Shown here: piece after piece, positions 9,703 through 18,289 of the stretch
How positions within the stretch are numbered: position 1 is the first letter of the stretch
How the letters are laid out: the number at the start of each line of letters is the position of its first letter
Assembly (NCBI RefSeq): GCF_947503375.1
Contig: NZ_CANNDQ010000001.1
Coordinates: 620,001 to 684,000, forward strand
Direction: 5' to 3'
Length of the DNA stretch: 64,000 bases
Origin: an uncultured Psychroserpens sp.
GTDB taxonomy: Bacteria > Bacteroidota > Bacteroidia > Flavobacteriales > Flavobacteriaceae
Made by a program: the position numbers and the translations under genes
The notes under the pieces: model-generated
Database searches by the model: none
The model's input: only the letters and a program-made list of their open reading frames with translations
What the model was told of the DNA's origin: nothing

Positions 9703-9969
9703 ATGCCCTTTACATTTATAGCGTTGTTTATTGTTTTGAAATCCATTTTTAATCGAGATTCCATTGCATTTGGGACATTGGATTTTTTCCATGACCTAAT
9801 TTACTACATAACGATTTAAAGAACCTAGGTTTTAAAAGCTCTAAGCAATTTTGTTTTCTATCAAGATATCAATGAACATAAAAAACCAACAATTAAATTT
9901 TACTTTAACTATTGGTTTTCAATTGTTTACAATTGCATTTTGGTCTATGACCTAGTTTACTACACTACC
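9703..9969 (-). mobile_element. truncated IS1-family module (left end and first 30 codons only)
   Basis: The terminal sequence ending TACACTACC at 9969, the leader hairpin (9882-9919) and the first codons of the transposase (start at 9792, Zn-finger CPKC and YKC) are nearly identical to the module at 12364-13302. The reading frame then stops at 9700-9702 and the rest of the element is gone. It sits directly downstream of the GIY-YIG tip's immunity genes, as complete modules do elsewhere in the array. Confidence 0.8.
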
Positions 9970-9987
9970 CACTACCAATCTGTACCA

Positions 9988-10230
9988 TTACCCCATATTT
10001 AAAATCATTGCTTTCCCTAACCCTAAGCTCTGAACTAATGAGAAGATTTCATTTTTTTTAATAGTTGATTTATCATTAAAAGATACCAAAACATGAAAAC
10101 CATCTGCCGATGTACCTTCTTCGATTACTTTACCTATTTTACGTTCTTCAATTGTATCAGCTAAAATATGACGGAGTGAAAAATCCGTTTTTGTTTTCTC
10201 ATTTATTTTGATATGTACTTTTATAATCAT
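9988..10230 (-). CDS. small hypothetical protein, last gene of a toxin/immunity cassette
   Basis: 80 aa with no signal peptide or membrane helix. Its start overlaps the stop of the preceding gene by 4 nt (ATGA type), so the two are coupled. No family was recognised. Position after a tip toxin and an Imm26-like gene suggests a second immunity or accessory protein of the same cassette, acting in the cytosol. Confidence 0.6.
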   Translation of the reverse strand: MIIKVHIKINEKTKTDFSLRHILADTIEERKIGKVIEEGTSADGFHVLVSFNDKSTIKKNEIFSLVQSLGLGKAMILNMG

Positions 10231-10721
10231 AAATATTTAGGATAAACAAAATTATATTTTCCAGTATTCATTTTATCCACAATATCCAATGGAGTAACAA
10301 CAATACCAATATCTAATTTGGTTTCATCTTCATTTAAAATTCCAACCTCAATGAAGCTTTCGTTAGCTTTCCATTTAAACCACTTATTAGATACTTCTAT
10401 ATTAGATGTGCCATAATCTTTAGTATCTCTAAAACTTGGGTTAGTGATATTTTTACTAATAGGTATGTTACCTATTTTTCTCCAAAGATTCATCTTTATT
10501 CCAAATTTAATAATAACATGGGCATAAAAATCAATATCAGATTCAATAATGTCATTCAAATTTGGATTTTCATTAATCTCATATTTTCTTTTAAACACTC
10601 TAATAACTTCTGAGTTTAACTGAGTCGTATCTAGCATAATAAATTGAAAATACCCTTTCTTATTATTATTTAATTTAACTTCAAAAACATCTCCCCTTTT
10701 TACTACTATTCTTCTAGCCAT
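10227..10721 (-). CDS. putative Imm26-like cytosolic immunity protein
   Basis: 164 aa starting 3 nt after the GIY-YIG toxin stop. The N-terminus (RGDVFEVKLNNNKKGYFQFI) resembles the GDVF-x-vpLddgryGygqvl opening of Imm26-type immunity proteins. There is no signal peptide, which fits a nuclease toxin acting in the cytosol. The family assignment is by eye and tentative; the role follows from its position immediately behind the tip. Confidence 0.55.
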   Translation of the reverse strand: MARRIVVKRGDVFEVKLNNNKKGYFQFIMLDTTQLNSEVIRVFKRKYEINENPNLNDIIESDIDFYAHVIIKFGIKMNLWRKIGNIPISKNITNPSFRDTKDYGTSNIEVSNKWFKWKANESFIEVGILNEDETKLDIGIVVTPLDIVDKMNTGKYNFVYPKYL

Positions 10722-10724
10722 AAT

Positions 10725-11021
10725 TTAATTCTTTATTCCGTATTTACTCCATTTGGTTGGGCTAATTGAGTTTATTTCATTTAATAATTGCCCACCGTGT
10801 TTACGTAAACCATATTTATTAATATATCCTTGTTCTAAAATCCTAGCTGCTTGCTTATTGAGTTGAGTTGCACCTGGTATTGCTCTATATCTTAGAAATT
10901 CTTTACCTGTTCCTAGCGAGTTTAAATGCTCCAAGAAACGGATATTAGGGCTTCTACTAGTAATTCCAACATATCGTATATTACTACTAAAATCTAAACC
11001 TAGATAGACAGCAATCAACAC
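10725..11021 (-). pseudogene. GIY-YIG nuclease toxin tip, separated from its RHS core
   Basis: 98 aa with a GIY-YIG-like fold: VYLGLDFSSNIRYVGIT supplies the two aromatic-Gly motifs, followed by an Arg-rich helix, the conserved Glu in ARILEQGYI and a C-terminal GGQLLNEINSISP block typical of Rhs/CDI tips. No RHS core precedes it. The only start is GTG, and its first residues (MLIA) are encoded by IS1-module leader sequence (homology runs from about 11009 to 11090), so a deletion has fused the leader to the toxin domain. It is probably a silent donor rather than an expressed toxin. Confidence 0.65.
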
Positions 11022-11090
11022 TTCTGTTAACTACTGTCTTTCAGTGATTTAAATTCTATTTTTAAGTCATATCCTAGTTTGGGACACTAC
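11009..11090 (-). mobile_element. IS1-module left-end fragment
   Basis: This stretch matches the left end of the copy at 61476-62415 (shared blocks GTTGATTGCTGT, CTGTTAACTACTG and GGGACACTACC). The transposase and linker are missing. The break point at about 11009 lies inside the GIY-YIG reading frame. Confidence 0.7.
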
Positions 11091-11108
11091 CGATACTACC
11101 TAAATAAA

Positions 11109-11342
11109 TCATACATTTAAAATATCAACTAAATTATCTAAAATTTTACCATCATCGTTTAATTCATAATTCTCATCAAAACCAGTGGTCAGAAGTTGGT
11201 CATTAACCCAATCATGCAAATCTAATAGATAGTCTTCATCAAAATCTATTATCACTTTTGATTCTTCAGAAACCATGTCATTATTTACTTTTTTAAACTT
11301 TAGTAAATAATCATATTCTTTTTTCGATAGTTTTATTTTCAT
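11109..11342 (-). CDS. small acidic immunity protein (cognate to the DUF4258-like tip)
   Basis: 77 aa, strongly acidic in the middle (IDFDEDYLLDLHDW), with no export signal. It begins 1 nt after the preceding Rhs tip stop, the usual spacing for a cognate immunity gene. A small acidic protein suits inhibition of a basic RNase tip in the cytosol. No named family was recognised. Confidence 0.7.
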   Translation of the reverse strand: MKIKLSKKEYDYLLKFKKVNNDMVSEESKVIIDFDEDYLLDLHDWVNDQLLTTGFDENYELNDDGKILDNLVDILNV

Positions 11343-11343
11343 T

Positions 11344-12363
11344 TTATTCTTGTTTTCTTTTTAATCTTGCGGCTCTTTTTGTTGATGTTGGATTTACTGA
11401 AACGACCTTACCAGTTTGTGGATTTACTGCTATAGTTCCTTTCTCTCCGACGAATCTCTGCGAAGGTCTACCTAAATCATCAAATTTAACAGGTCCAATT
11501 TGAAGAGGTTCTTTAATTGCTTGAAGCATACTTGATGAACTAACACCTCTATCCATTTTTTGATCTAAACCATGCTTAGTAAATCCAGTTACTTCGATCC
11601 CATTAGATGCTTTTATAGATTTTGATTTTGAAACATCATCTACAACTTTACTTGGTACTACTATATCATCAGCAACTTTTGTCATGACTTTAGTTGTTGT
11701 ATTAACGGTTGAAAAAGAACCTTCAGTTAACACCATAGCTGTTGCATCAAATGCAGCTTCATATGCCCATACTTGTGCCCCATCGTAATGACTTATGCCC
11801 TCTTCATGTGCAATTTGCTGCATATCAGAAGTAATACCATCAACTATAGCCCCACCTAATCCTGAAATACCATTTTCAGAAAGAGCTTTAGCGTATGGTG
11901 CTGCTGATGAAAATGAATTAACAATCATAGAACCGACTTGTTCTGGGTTGATATATGCACTACCAATTGCTTTCAAACCATTCCATACACTCTTTGCTTT
12001 TCTTTTAACAGCAATTTGCATATTTTCACTGTCTGAATTATTCTCACTAACTGTGCCAACTTCATTACAATCAACACCCTCTGGACAATTTCCATCTGGA
12101 TCAGCAAAGAAGATTGGGTTATTCATAGTGTATGCATAAAGGGAATTATGTATCTGCCCCTTTGCATCTGATAGAGCATCAATGTTTGACCACCTTCCTA
12201 GATCAGGATTATAATTTCTGGCTCCAAAATCATAAGTATTCAAATCTAATTCTTCAGAGAATTCTTTACCACCAAATTTCCAATTTAATGCAACATTAGC
12301 ATTTACAATTGCGTCATTATAGCCCTTATGTTTTAAGCCAAAGGGATAGTAGTCTAAGACCAT
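11344..12363 (-). CDS. orphan Rhs tip: RHS-associated core + BECR/DUF4258-like RNase toxin
   Basis: 339 aa beginning at the core motif [17 protein letters not shown] instead of a full Rhs barrel. The core (to about residue 95) contains DFGARNYNPDLGRWSNIDAL and NNPIFFADPDGN. The C-terminal ~80 residues (GFTKHGLDQKMDRGVSSSSM, GRPSQRFVGEKGTIAVNPQTG) resemble the DUF4258/BECR fold of RNase toxins. It lacks the delivery part, so it is a spare or displaced tip. Its start lies next to the ~100-bp linker shared by the IS1 modules, and an immunity gene follows directly. Confidence 0.8.
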   Translation of the reverse strand: MVLDYYPFGLKHKGYNDAIVNANVALNWKFGGKEFSEELDLNTYDFGARNYNPDLGRWSNIDALSDAKGQIHNSLYAYTMNNPIFFADPDGNCPEGVDCNEVGTVSENNSDSENMQIAVKRKAKSVWNGLKAIGSAYINPEQVGSMIVNSFSSAAPYAKALSENGISGLGGAIVDGITSDMQQIAHEEGISHYDGAQVWAYEAAFDATAMVLTEGSFSTVNTTTKVMTKVADDIVVPSKVVDDVSKSKSIKASNGIEVTGFTKHGLDQKMDRGVSSSSMLQAIKEPLQIGPVKFDDLGRPSQRFVGEKGTIAVNPQTGKVVSVNPTSTKRAARLKRKQE

Positions 12364-13302
12364 TTTTTTGACCTTTCAATAATTTTAACAAGCCATTTCC
12401 AACTTTTACTACAGTATTTTAAAGAACGTTTCTCTTTACTAAGAATCTTCAATTTAGAACTTCTATCCCCAAAAATTGATTCTTAAATGAGCTTCAAGAT
12501 AAATCTTGTTTCTTGAAAAACAAATCGTTTTTCTACTTAATCTTTTAATATGTGTTCGAAGTGTTAGATTGTGTCTTTCAATTCTGTTTGTACAATATTG
12601 AAACCGTTTATGAATTGATTTCGGAATGATGCTCGGATAAATATTTAATCGATCTGTATAAATGCGCTTTGGATCTAACAATAATAATTTATTGATAAGT
12701 GGCTTTATATTTTCTGACGTTTTTCTGCCAACAAAAAAATCTATCACAAATTTTGTTTGTCGTTCTATAGCATAAGTAGTCCAAGTGACATTATCTTTAT
12801 TACCTATAAAACTCCAAAGCTCATCAACTTCAAATTTGCAGCCAAGCTTTTGAAAGTAAGGCGGTTTAATAGCCTTACTTATTTTGAGCATTCTTGACAA
12901 CACTGTTTTAGCTGAAATATCAATGATTCGAGAAATACTTCTGATACCACAACCTTCTTTTAATAAACTTTTGATTAATGCATTGGTATCGGAATTGTAA
13001 GCTCTATAACTATACTTTAGTTGAAATCGTTTATTACAAACTTTACATTTATAGCACTGCTTATTGTTCTGAAATCCATTTTTAATCGAGATTCCATTGC
13101 ATCTGGGACATTGGATTTTTTCCATGACCTAATTTACTACATAACGATTTAAAGAACCTAGGTTTTAAAAGCTCTAAGCAATTTTGTTTTCTATCAAGAT
13201 ATCAATGAACATAAAAAACCAATAATTAAATTTTACTTTAACTATTGGTTTTCAGTTGTTTATAATTTCATTTTGGTCTATGACCTAGTTTACTACACTA
13301 CC
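12364..13302 (-). mobile_element. IS1-family module, copy B (leader, transposase, linker)
   Basis: Spans the end at 13302 (TACACTACC), a leader with a 10-bp hairpin (AAAACCAATA 13215-13224, TATTGGTTTT 13243-13252), the transposase, and a ~100-bp linker running into the Rhs tip start. The linker recurs at 19286-19385 and 61476-61575. It lies 4 nt downstream of one cassette's immunity gene and directly upstream of the next tip. Clear inverted terminal repeats were not found. Confidence 0.7.
12463..13125 (-). CDS. IS1-family transposase (copy B)
   Basis: 220 aa in one frame. The N-terminal zinc finger (CPRC, CYKCKVC) and helix-turn-helix (RSISRIIDISAKTVLSRM) match InsA-like DNA binding. The catalytic part has Asp in FEVDELWSFIGNK, Asp in YTDRLNIYPS and Glu in RIERHNLTLRTHIKRLSRKT, the IS1 DDE signature. 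Unlike E. coli IS1 there is no frameshift between the two parts. The gene looks intact. Confidence 0.9.
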   Translation of the reverse strand: MEKIQCPRCNGISIKNGFQNNKQCYKCKVCNKRFQLKYSYRAYNSDTNALIKSLLKEGCGIRSISRIIDISAKTVLSRMLKISKAIKPPYFQKLGCKFEVDELWSFIGNKDNVTWTTYAIERQTKFVIDFFVGRKTSENIKPLINKLLLLDPKRIYTDRLNIYPSIIPKSIHKRFQYCTNRIERHNLTLRTHIKRLSRKTICFSRNKIYLEAHLRINFWG

Positions 13303-13306
13303 TACC

Positions 13307-14056
13307 TTACCTATCATTGCAATAAAATTTTTCCAAAGGTTCATAAAAAAATTGAAGAAAAACACCATCATATTTCTCAGAAAATTCACTAAAAAAAGGG
13401 TCCTTTAAAATTTTATTCAAAAGCTTTTGGTCGATATCGTTAGAGTATTGAATATCTTTCTCTGATTTTATCAAAAATTTAAACTCTGGGTAATTATTAT
13501 CATAAATAGTGTCATTAAAAACAGTTTTAATATTTTCTATTTTACAAGGCATTAATTCAGAAGCCAATTTAAAAATACTAATATTTTTTAAAGGTGTAAT
13601 TTCATTATCGCTAATACCATATATTGTATTTAGTTTATATTTCTGTGAATTGAATACGTGAATCGGTTGATCTATAGAATCAAAACTACCATCATTTGAC
13701 AGTTTCAATCCATAATAAAAAACACCTTCAAAATCATAATAATTTCTTGACTTAGGGAGAGCATATAAATCTATTTTATTATTCTGCAGTTGCTTGTATA
13801 AAACTTTATCATAGGTTTTAACATATTCTAAAAATTCTTTTTTATTATTTGAACCAAAATAATTTTTAAATCTGTATGCATCATATATTTTTCCTAGAGT
13901 GTTTTTATCAATTTGGCTAACCTGATGTCTATCTATATTTTGAATTACTATACTACCTAGCTTACTGTTGGTAATTAAGATATAAAATAGGATAATTAAT
14001 GTAAGAATTAAAAAACCAATTTTAATTCTTCTTTTTTTCATTTCTCTTTTTTTCAT
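13307..14056 (-). CDS. membrane-anchored immunity protein (predicted)
   Basis: 249 aa with an N-terminal anchor: a very basic start ([12 protein letters not shown]), then one hydrophobic helix (about residues 13-29), then a soluble, presumably periplasmic domain. The start overlaps the end of the preceding Rhs tip by 20 or 35 nt, depending on which of two Met codons is used. No lipobox is present. The immunity role is inferred from overlap with the toxin gene. Confidence 0.65.
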   Translation of the reverse strand: MKKREMKKRRIKIGFLILTLIILFYILITNSKLGSIVIQNIDRHQVSQIDKNTLGKIYDAYRFKNYFGSNNKKEFLEYVKTYDKVLYKQLQNNKIDLYALPKSRNYYDFEGVFYYGLKLSNDGSFDSIDQPIHVFNSQKYKLNTIYGISDNEITPLKNISIFKLASELMPCKIENIKTVFNDTIYDNNYPEFKFLIKSEKDIQYSNDIDQKLLNKILKDPFFSEFSEKYDGVFLQFFYEPLEKFYCNDR

Positions 14057-14954
14057 TATACTCTCTTATATATCCGTAATGCGCTCTCAACCTTGGATTA
14101 GTCACATATTTTTTCTCAAAAGCGTTAAACTCTTGTTGATTTGCAAAACGAATTCTGGCAACTAAAAACCCTTTGTCATTTAATATTGCAAATTGGCCAA
14201 AGACCGCTCCATTTTGATCATTACCAGAAGCCCCAAAATTAAGATACTTAAAATTTAGATCTCTTCTACTTGCTTTCAAATATATCTCAACTTTTGCAAT
14301 AAGAGTTCTATCTCCAATCTCAAAAGGAAGATCAAATGCATATGTATTACGATCGGCAAGAAAATATTTCCTAATATTATTAGTAAACGATGCATCATAA
14401 TTTAAACGGTCTCCGCCTATAACAAATATAGGTTCTAGAGTACTATAGGAAGCGTAGTCGTTATGAACCTCAGATTCTCCATTACGCCATTTTATTTCTC
14501 TTTTAGCATCACGTATTCCAAATGCCTCAACCGCTTTAGCAATAAAATCAAAAATTATATTCTTATTGTAACAATCAGGGCAAAAGTTAGCAATGTCACT
14601 TGAATTTCCAAGTGGATCGGCAACAGTTTCATCTAAACTATTAATTGCACTAGCGTAATAGTCTTTATATGCGTTAGCATTTTTACCTTTATAATCTCCT
14701 TTAGCGTTTTCATCACTTTCACTACCAAAGTTTCCAAAGTAGTTAACCGCACCATTTTCTAAACTATTACCGTACGAATCTGTAACCCCTTCTGGTGCTA
14801 AGCCATCAGGATCCATAAAGTAAATAGGGTTATCAAAGCCATAGTTGTATGGTGAATGCCTACGCATTTGCTCTGCCAATGGGTCAAGATTCATCCAACG
14901 GCCTAAAGCAGGATCGTAATTACGAGCTGTAATATCATACCATGATAAATCCAT
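14022..14954 (-). pseudogene. headless Rhs tip with unknown toxin domain
   Basis: The first Met lies inside the core ([20 protein letters not shown]). In-frame core homology continues upstream to 15018 ([21 protein letters not shown]), but the conserved [14 protein letters not shown] start is missing because the repeat joins directly to the end of the previous immunity gene. The C-terminal ~215 residues have a CPDC pair and a mixed alpha/beta region of unknown type. It is probably untranslated, or made only by read-through. Its membrane-anchored immunity gene follows. Confidence 0.65.
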
Positions 14955-15018
14955 CTCTTCTTGGTATTCTTTGCCGCCGAATTTCCAATTTAATGCAACA
15001 TTAGCATTTACAATTACG
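14773..15018 (-). repeat. RHS-core direct repeat, copy 1 (truncated)
   Basis: About 245 bp nearly identical to 16371-16666 and 18990-19285, differing at a few positions. It encodes the RHS-associated core and ends abruptly at the junction with the upstream gene. Confidence 0.85.
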
Positions 15019-15025
15019 AGTGAAT

Positions 15026-15571
15026 TCAGTCAGAACTTATTACCCAGCAATATGTATATATCCAATGGCAAATCATTAATCTTGAATTGTCGTTTTTGAA
15101 ATTTGTCATGTGAATAAGATCTTTCAATATTGATTCATCTTTAAAACTTTTACTTTGCATTTTATCAAATAAATCTAACAATTTGTTTAATTGTTTTGAT
15201 TTTTTATTTTGCCCTAGTTCTTTGTATATACAATTTTTATAAATCTCATTAAATAAGGTATGGTTCATATATACATAATCATATTCTTTATCTTCAGCTA
15301 AAGTGATAATTTCATTACAATTCTCTTTTTGATTAGCCAGAAGAGCAACTAAATTCATATATCCTTCTTTAGTATTATTTTTCAAAATATCTTCTTTAAT
15401 AAGACTAGTTTCTAGAGTTTTTAAATAGCTAAAAGGGGATATAATATTTTGCGATTTAAGACTATGTCTTAAACAGCTTAGAACATCACTTTCATGATCC
15501 TGAGGTTTGATTTCATTGCACGATAAGAGAATGATTGAAATTACAATTACATTTAAATATTTAAATTTCAT
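15026..15571 (-). CDS. lipoprotein immunity protein (predicted)
   Basis: 181 aa with a lipoprotein signal ([11 protein letters not shown], lipid-modified Cys at about residue 18), so it should sit in the cell envelope. It starts 3 nt after the stop of the upstream Rhs tip. Cysteines occur near residues 33, 99 and 113. No family was recognised. Envelope location of the immunity protein suggests a toxin that acts in the periplasm or membrane. Confidence 0.65.
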   Translation of the reverse strand: MKFKYLNVIVISIILLSCNEIKPQDHESDVLSCLRHSLKSQNIISPFSYLKTLETSLIKEDILKNNTKEGYMNLVALLANQKENCNEIITLAEDKEYDYVYMNHTLFNEIYKNCIYKELGQNKKSKQLNKLLDLFDKMQSKSFKDESILKDLIHMTNFKNDNSRLMICHWIYTYCWVISSD

Positions 15572-15574
15572 TAT

Positions 15575-16666
15575 TTAATTTTTTATAGATGATTTTGTAT
15601 TGATATAATAATAAGAGGACACTTTTCGCTCAACATACCTTTCGAATATTTTATACTGACTATAATAGGTATTAATAACGACATATGATTGATGGACTAG
15701 ACCTTGTTTATATCCAAGGTTATTCTTTGGATAATAAATAAAAGCATCTAATTTATACTTGGATGTTTTTGCTCTTTTGCCGAAAGCTGTACCTTCACTA
15801 TGCAAAATATTTTTACTAGTTTCTACTGTATAACCATACGGAGCATTAAAACTATTGCTTTTATAACCTCCGACATGAGAATATAACATTAACTCAAAAT
15901 TAACTCTAACACTTTCACCACTAATATCAATATAACCATCAGCTGTGAAAGGAATATTTGGTCTTTGAGACAAACCTTTTATAAAGTCTGATGTTAAAAG
16001 AATACTTTTACCATTTGATTTTGCGTGAGCTAAAGCGTACATAAAGTGGTCAAGGTTTTGTTGCGAATTAGATAAATCATTTAATTTCAAAGCCTCTGAG
16101 CCAAACATTTCAAATACATCTTGACCAGATACTGTTGTTACACCTGGAACAATTGGGTCATCACCTATTAATTGAGATGCTTGACTTTTATCTATTCCAT
16201 ATTGCTCAGCGAATGAATCAACAGATGCTAATTCACCTGCAGTGTATGTTGTCATTCCGTTATCATCAATACTAGCTGTCCAAGCTACATTTTTATTTCT
16301 TTTACCTCCTCCTAAAAATCGACTGTAATCTCCAGAAAGAGTTACAGATGCGCCTTCTAGACCATTCCCATACGAATCTGTAACCCCTTCTGGTGCTAAG
16401 CCATCAGGATCCATAAAGTAAATAGGGTTATCAAAGCCGTAGTTGTATGGTGAATGCCTACGCATTTGCTCTGCCAATGGGTCAAGATTCATCCAACGGC
16501 CTAAAGCAGGATCGTAATTACGAGCTGTAATATCATACCATGATAAATCCATCTCTTCTTGGTATTCTTTGCCGCCGAATTTCCAATTTAATGCAACATT
16601 AGCATTTACAATTACGTCATTATAGCCCTTATGTTTGAGCCCAAATGGGTAGTAGTCTAAGATCAT
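15575..16666 (-). CDS. orphan Rhs tip with unknown toxin domain
   Basis: 363 aa starting [17 protein letters not shown], with a complete core through [12 protein letters not shown] (about residue 95) and a C-terminal domain rich in Tyr, Ser and Lys. No catalytic motif was recognised in the tip. Only ~20 bp of the usual upstream linker is kept (GGTCAAAAAAATG) before the stop of the preceding gene, so no transposase separates it from the earlier cassette. A lipoprotein immunity gene follows after 3 nt. Confidence 0.75.
   Translation of the reverse strand: MILDYYPFGLKHKGYNDVIVNANVALNWKFGGKEYQEEMDLSWYDITARNYDPALGRWMNLDPLAEQMRRHSPYNYGFDNPIYFMDPDGLAPEGVTDSYGNGLEGASVTLSGDYSRFLGGGKRNKNVAWTASIDDNGMTTYTAGELASVDSFAEQYGIDKSQASQLIGDDPIVPGVTTVSGQDVFEMFGSEALKLNDLSNSQQNLDHFMYALAHAKSNGKSILLTSDFIKGLSQRPNIPFTADGYIDISGESVRVNFELMLYSHVGGYKSNSFNAPYGYTVETSKNILHSEGTAFGKRAKTSKYKLDAFIYYPKNNLGYKQGLVHQSYVVINTYYSQYKIFERYVERKVSSYYYINTKSSIKN
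16371..16666 (-). repeat. RHS-core direct repeat, copy 2
   Basis: Full-length core repeat, nearly identical at nucleotide level to 18990-19285 and to the truncated copy at 14773-15018. The tips downstream are unrelated, so identity ends at the DPDGLAPEG codons, the usual tip-exchange point. Confidence 0.85.
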
Positions 16667-16687
16667 TTTTTTGACCTTTTAACAATT

Positions 16688-17401
16688 TTATCTCTTATTC
16701 TTTGTAAAACGTGAATATTTATAAATGAATTTATTTTTATTCTTTATTTCAATTAATTCATTATTAAAATTAACATACTTAAAAGAATCTTTATCTAAAG
16801 TTATATCTATTTCTAACCCAGATTTATCTAAAGGGAAATCAATAACAGAACTTAATAACTCATCGCTATTGATTATCCAATAAGGATCTAATAATTCTTT
16901 TATTGGCCTAATCTTGATGTAGAAATTATTATCATTATAGTTTTGAAAAGTATTTTCTGTAAGCTTAAAACACTTATTTTCATCATTACAAATGAAAAAT
17001 TCGAAATGCTTTTCTTTTATCTTAGGCTGAACAAAATCATCAATTATAGCATTAATTTTTATTGTATTTACTTCACTAATTTCGATTACTACAGGGTTGA
17101 AAATTAAGCGCTCCGAATTTAAGATAATATGATTATCTTTTATATTCCATTTACCTCTGCTCCAAGCTGCTTCATTATGAGATATAATAATCGTCTTTAT
17201 AATATACTTTTTATTGTAGAGAAAAGTATTATCCTTGTTAAAAAGAAATTTGGATACACGTTCTATCTTCACATTGTTACTCGTTTTTTCTGTTTTTTTA
17301 GATATATATTCACCAGATATGTCTATTTTATCGTAATCACTTTTTTTAGAAGCACTACTCATAAATAGAAACAAAGAAAAAATCATTAATATTCTTTTCA
17401 T
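16688..17401 (-). CDS. second immunity protein, paralogue without lipobox
   Basis: 237 aa, clearly homologous along its length to the neighbouring 17550-18287 product (shared blocks include ERVSKF, NTFLY, AWS-GKW and YWIIN-DELL). Its N-terminal signal (MKRILMIFSLFLFMSSASKK) keeps the hydrophobic core but lacks the lipobox Cys present in the paralogue, so it should be soluble or periplasmic instead of lipidated. It may be a duplicated immunity gene or the survivor of a lost cassette. Confidence 0.7.
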   Translation of the reverse strand: MKRILMIFSLFLFMSSASKKSDYDKIDISGEYISKKTEKTSNNVKIERVSKFLFNKDNTFLYNKKYIIKTIIISHNEAAWSRGKWNIKDNHIILNSERLIFNPVVIEISEVNTIKINAIIDDFVQPKIKEKHFEFFICNDENKCFKLTENTFQNYNDNNFYIKIRPIKELLDPYWIINSDELLSSVIDFPLDKSGLEIDITLDKDSFKYVNFNNELIEIKNKNKFIYKYSRFTKNKR

Positions 17402-17549
17402 TATTTGGTTTTAAAAGATGATTTTTGTTTTAACGTTTAAAATATAACCTCTTTGCAAGTTTTTATTAGACTTATAAGTTAAGGTTTTTATACTAAACAA
17501 TATCTATCGAAAAAATTTGGTTGTCTTAACATATGTAGTATGCATTTGT

Positions 17550-18287
17550 TCACCTACTTTTTGTATAACGTAATTTTTCATAAATTAATTTCTCCTTACT
17601 TTTGATTTTTACTGATTTCTTATTGAAATTAATGTATGTAAAATCATTCTCACTTAAAGTAATATTTATTTCTAAGCCATATTCATCTAAAGGAAAAAAA
17701 ATAAAATCGCTTAATAACTCATCAGTGTTTATAATCCAATACCTCTCCACATATTCTTTTATTGGTTTTATCTTAAGATAGAAGCTATTGTTAGTATAAT
17801 TTTGCAATGTGTTTCCAGATAGCTCTATACATTCATCTTTGTCTTTGCAAATAAAAAATTTGTATTGACTCTCTTTAATTCCATATTCTTCAATTCCATC
17901 AACCACTAAATCATTAGTAGAGATATTAATTTTTATTGTATTTACCTTATTAGTTTTTATTACTTCTGGTTTCAAGGTTATACCTTCAGAATTTAAGATA
18001 ATATAATCGCCCTTAACATACCAATTACCTTTACTCCAAGCAGTTTGATCTTCAATTATTATATCGGATTCAACAAAATATGTATTATCGTATAGAAATG
18101 TATTATCAATATTAAAATTAAACTTAGATATACGCTCTGCTTTTACTTTAAAGACATTGTTAATTTTCGATTTTTTTATTGCTCTATATGTATATTCTCC
18201 ATAAAAACCTTGTTCGTCATGAATCATTTTCTTTGAAGTACAACTTATGAATATTATACAAATGATTATTAATACTTTAATTTTCAT
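17550..18287 (-). CDS. lipoprotein immunity protein, cognate to the metallopeptidase tip
   Basis: 245 aa with a lipoprotein signal (VLIIICIIFISC). It starts 2 nt after the preceding Rhs tip, the position of a cognate immunity gene. A paralogue follows 148 nt downstream. The mature part has two Cys (FFICKDKDECIELS) and repeated beta-type strands. Envelope anchoring suggests neutralisation of the toxin at the periplasmic side. Confidence 0.7.
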   Translation of the reverse strand: MKIKVLIIICIIFISCTSKKMIHDEQGFYGEYTYRAIKKSKINNVFKVKAERISKFNFNIDNTFLYDNTYFVESDIIIEDQTAWSKGNWYVKGDYIILNSEGITLKPEVIKTNKVNTIKINISTNDLVVDGIEEYGIKESQYKFFICKDKDECIELSGNTLQNYTNNSFYLKIKPIKEYVERYWIINTDELLSDFIFFPLDEYGLEINITLSENDFTYINFNKKSVKIKSKEKLIYEKLRYTKSR

Positions 18288-18289
18288 AA

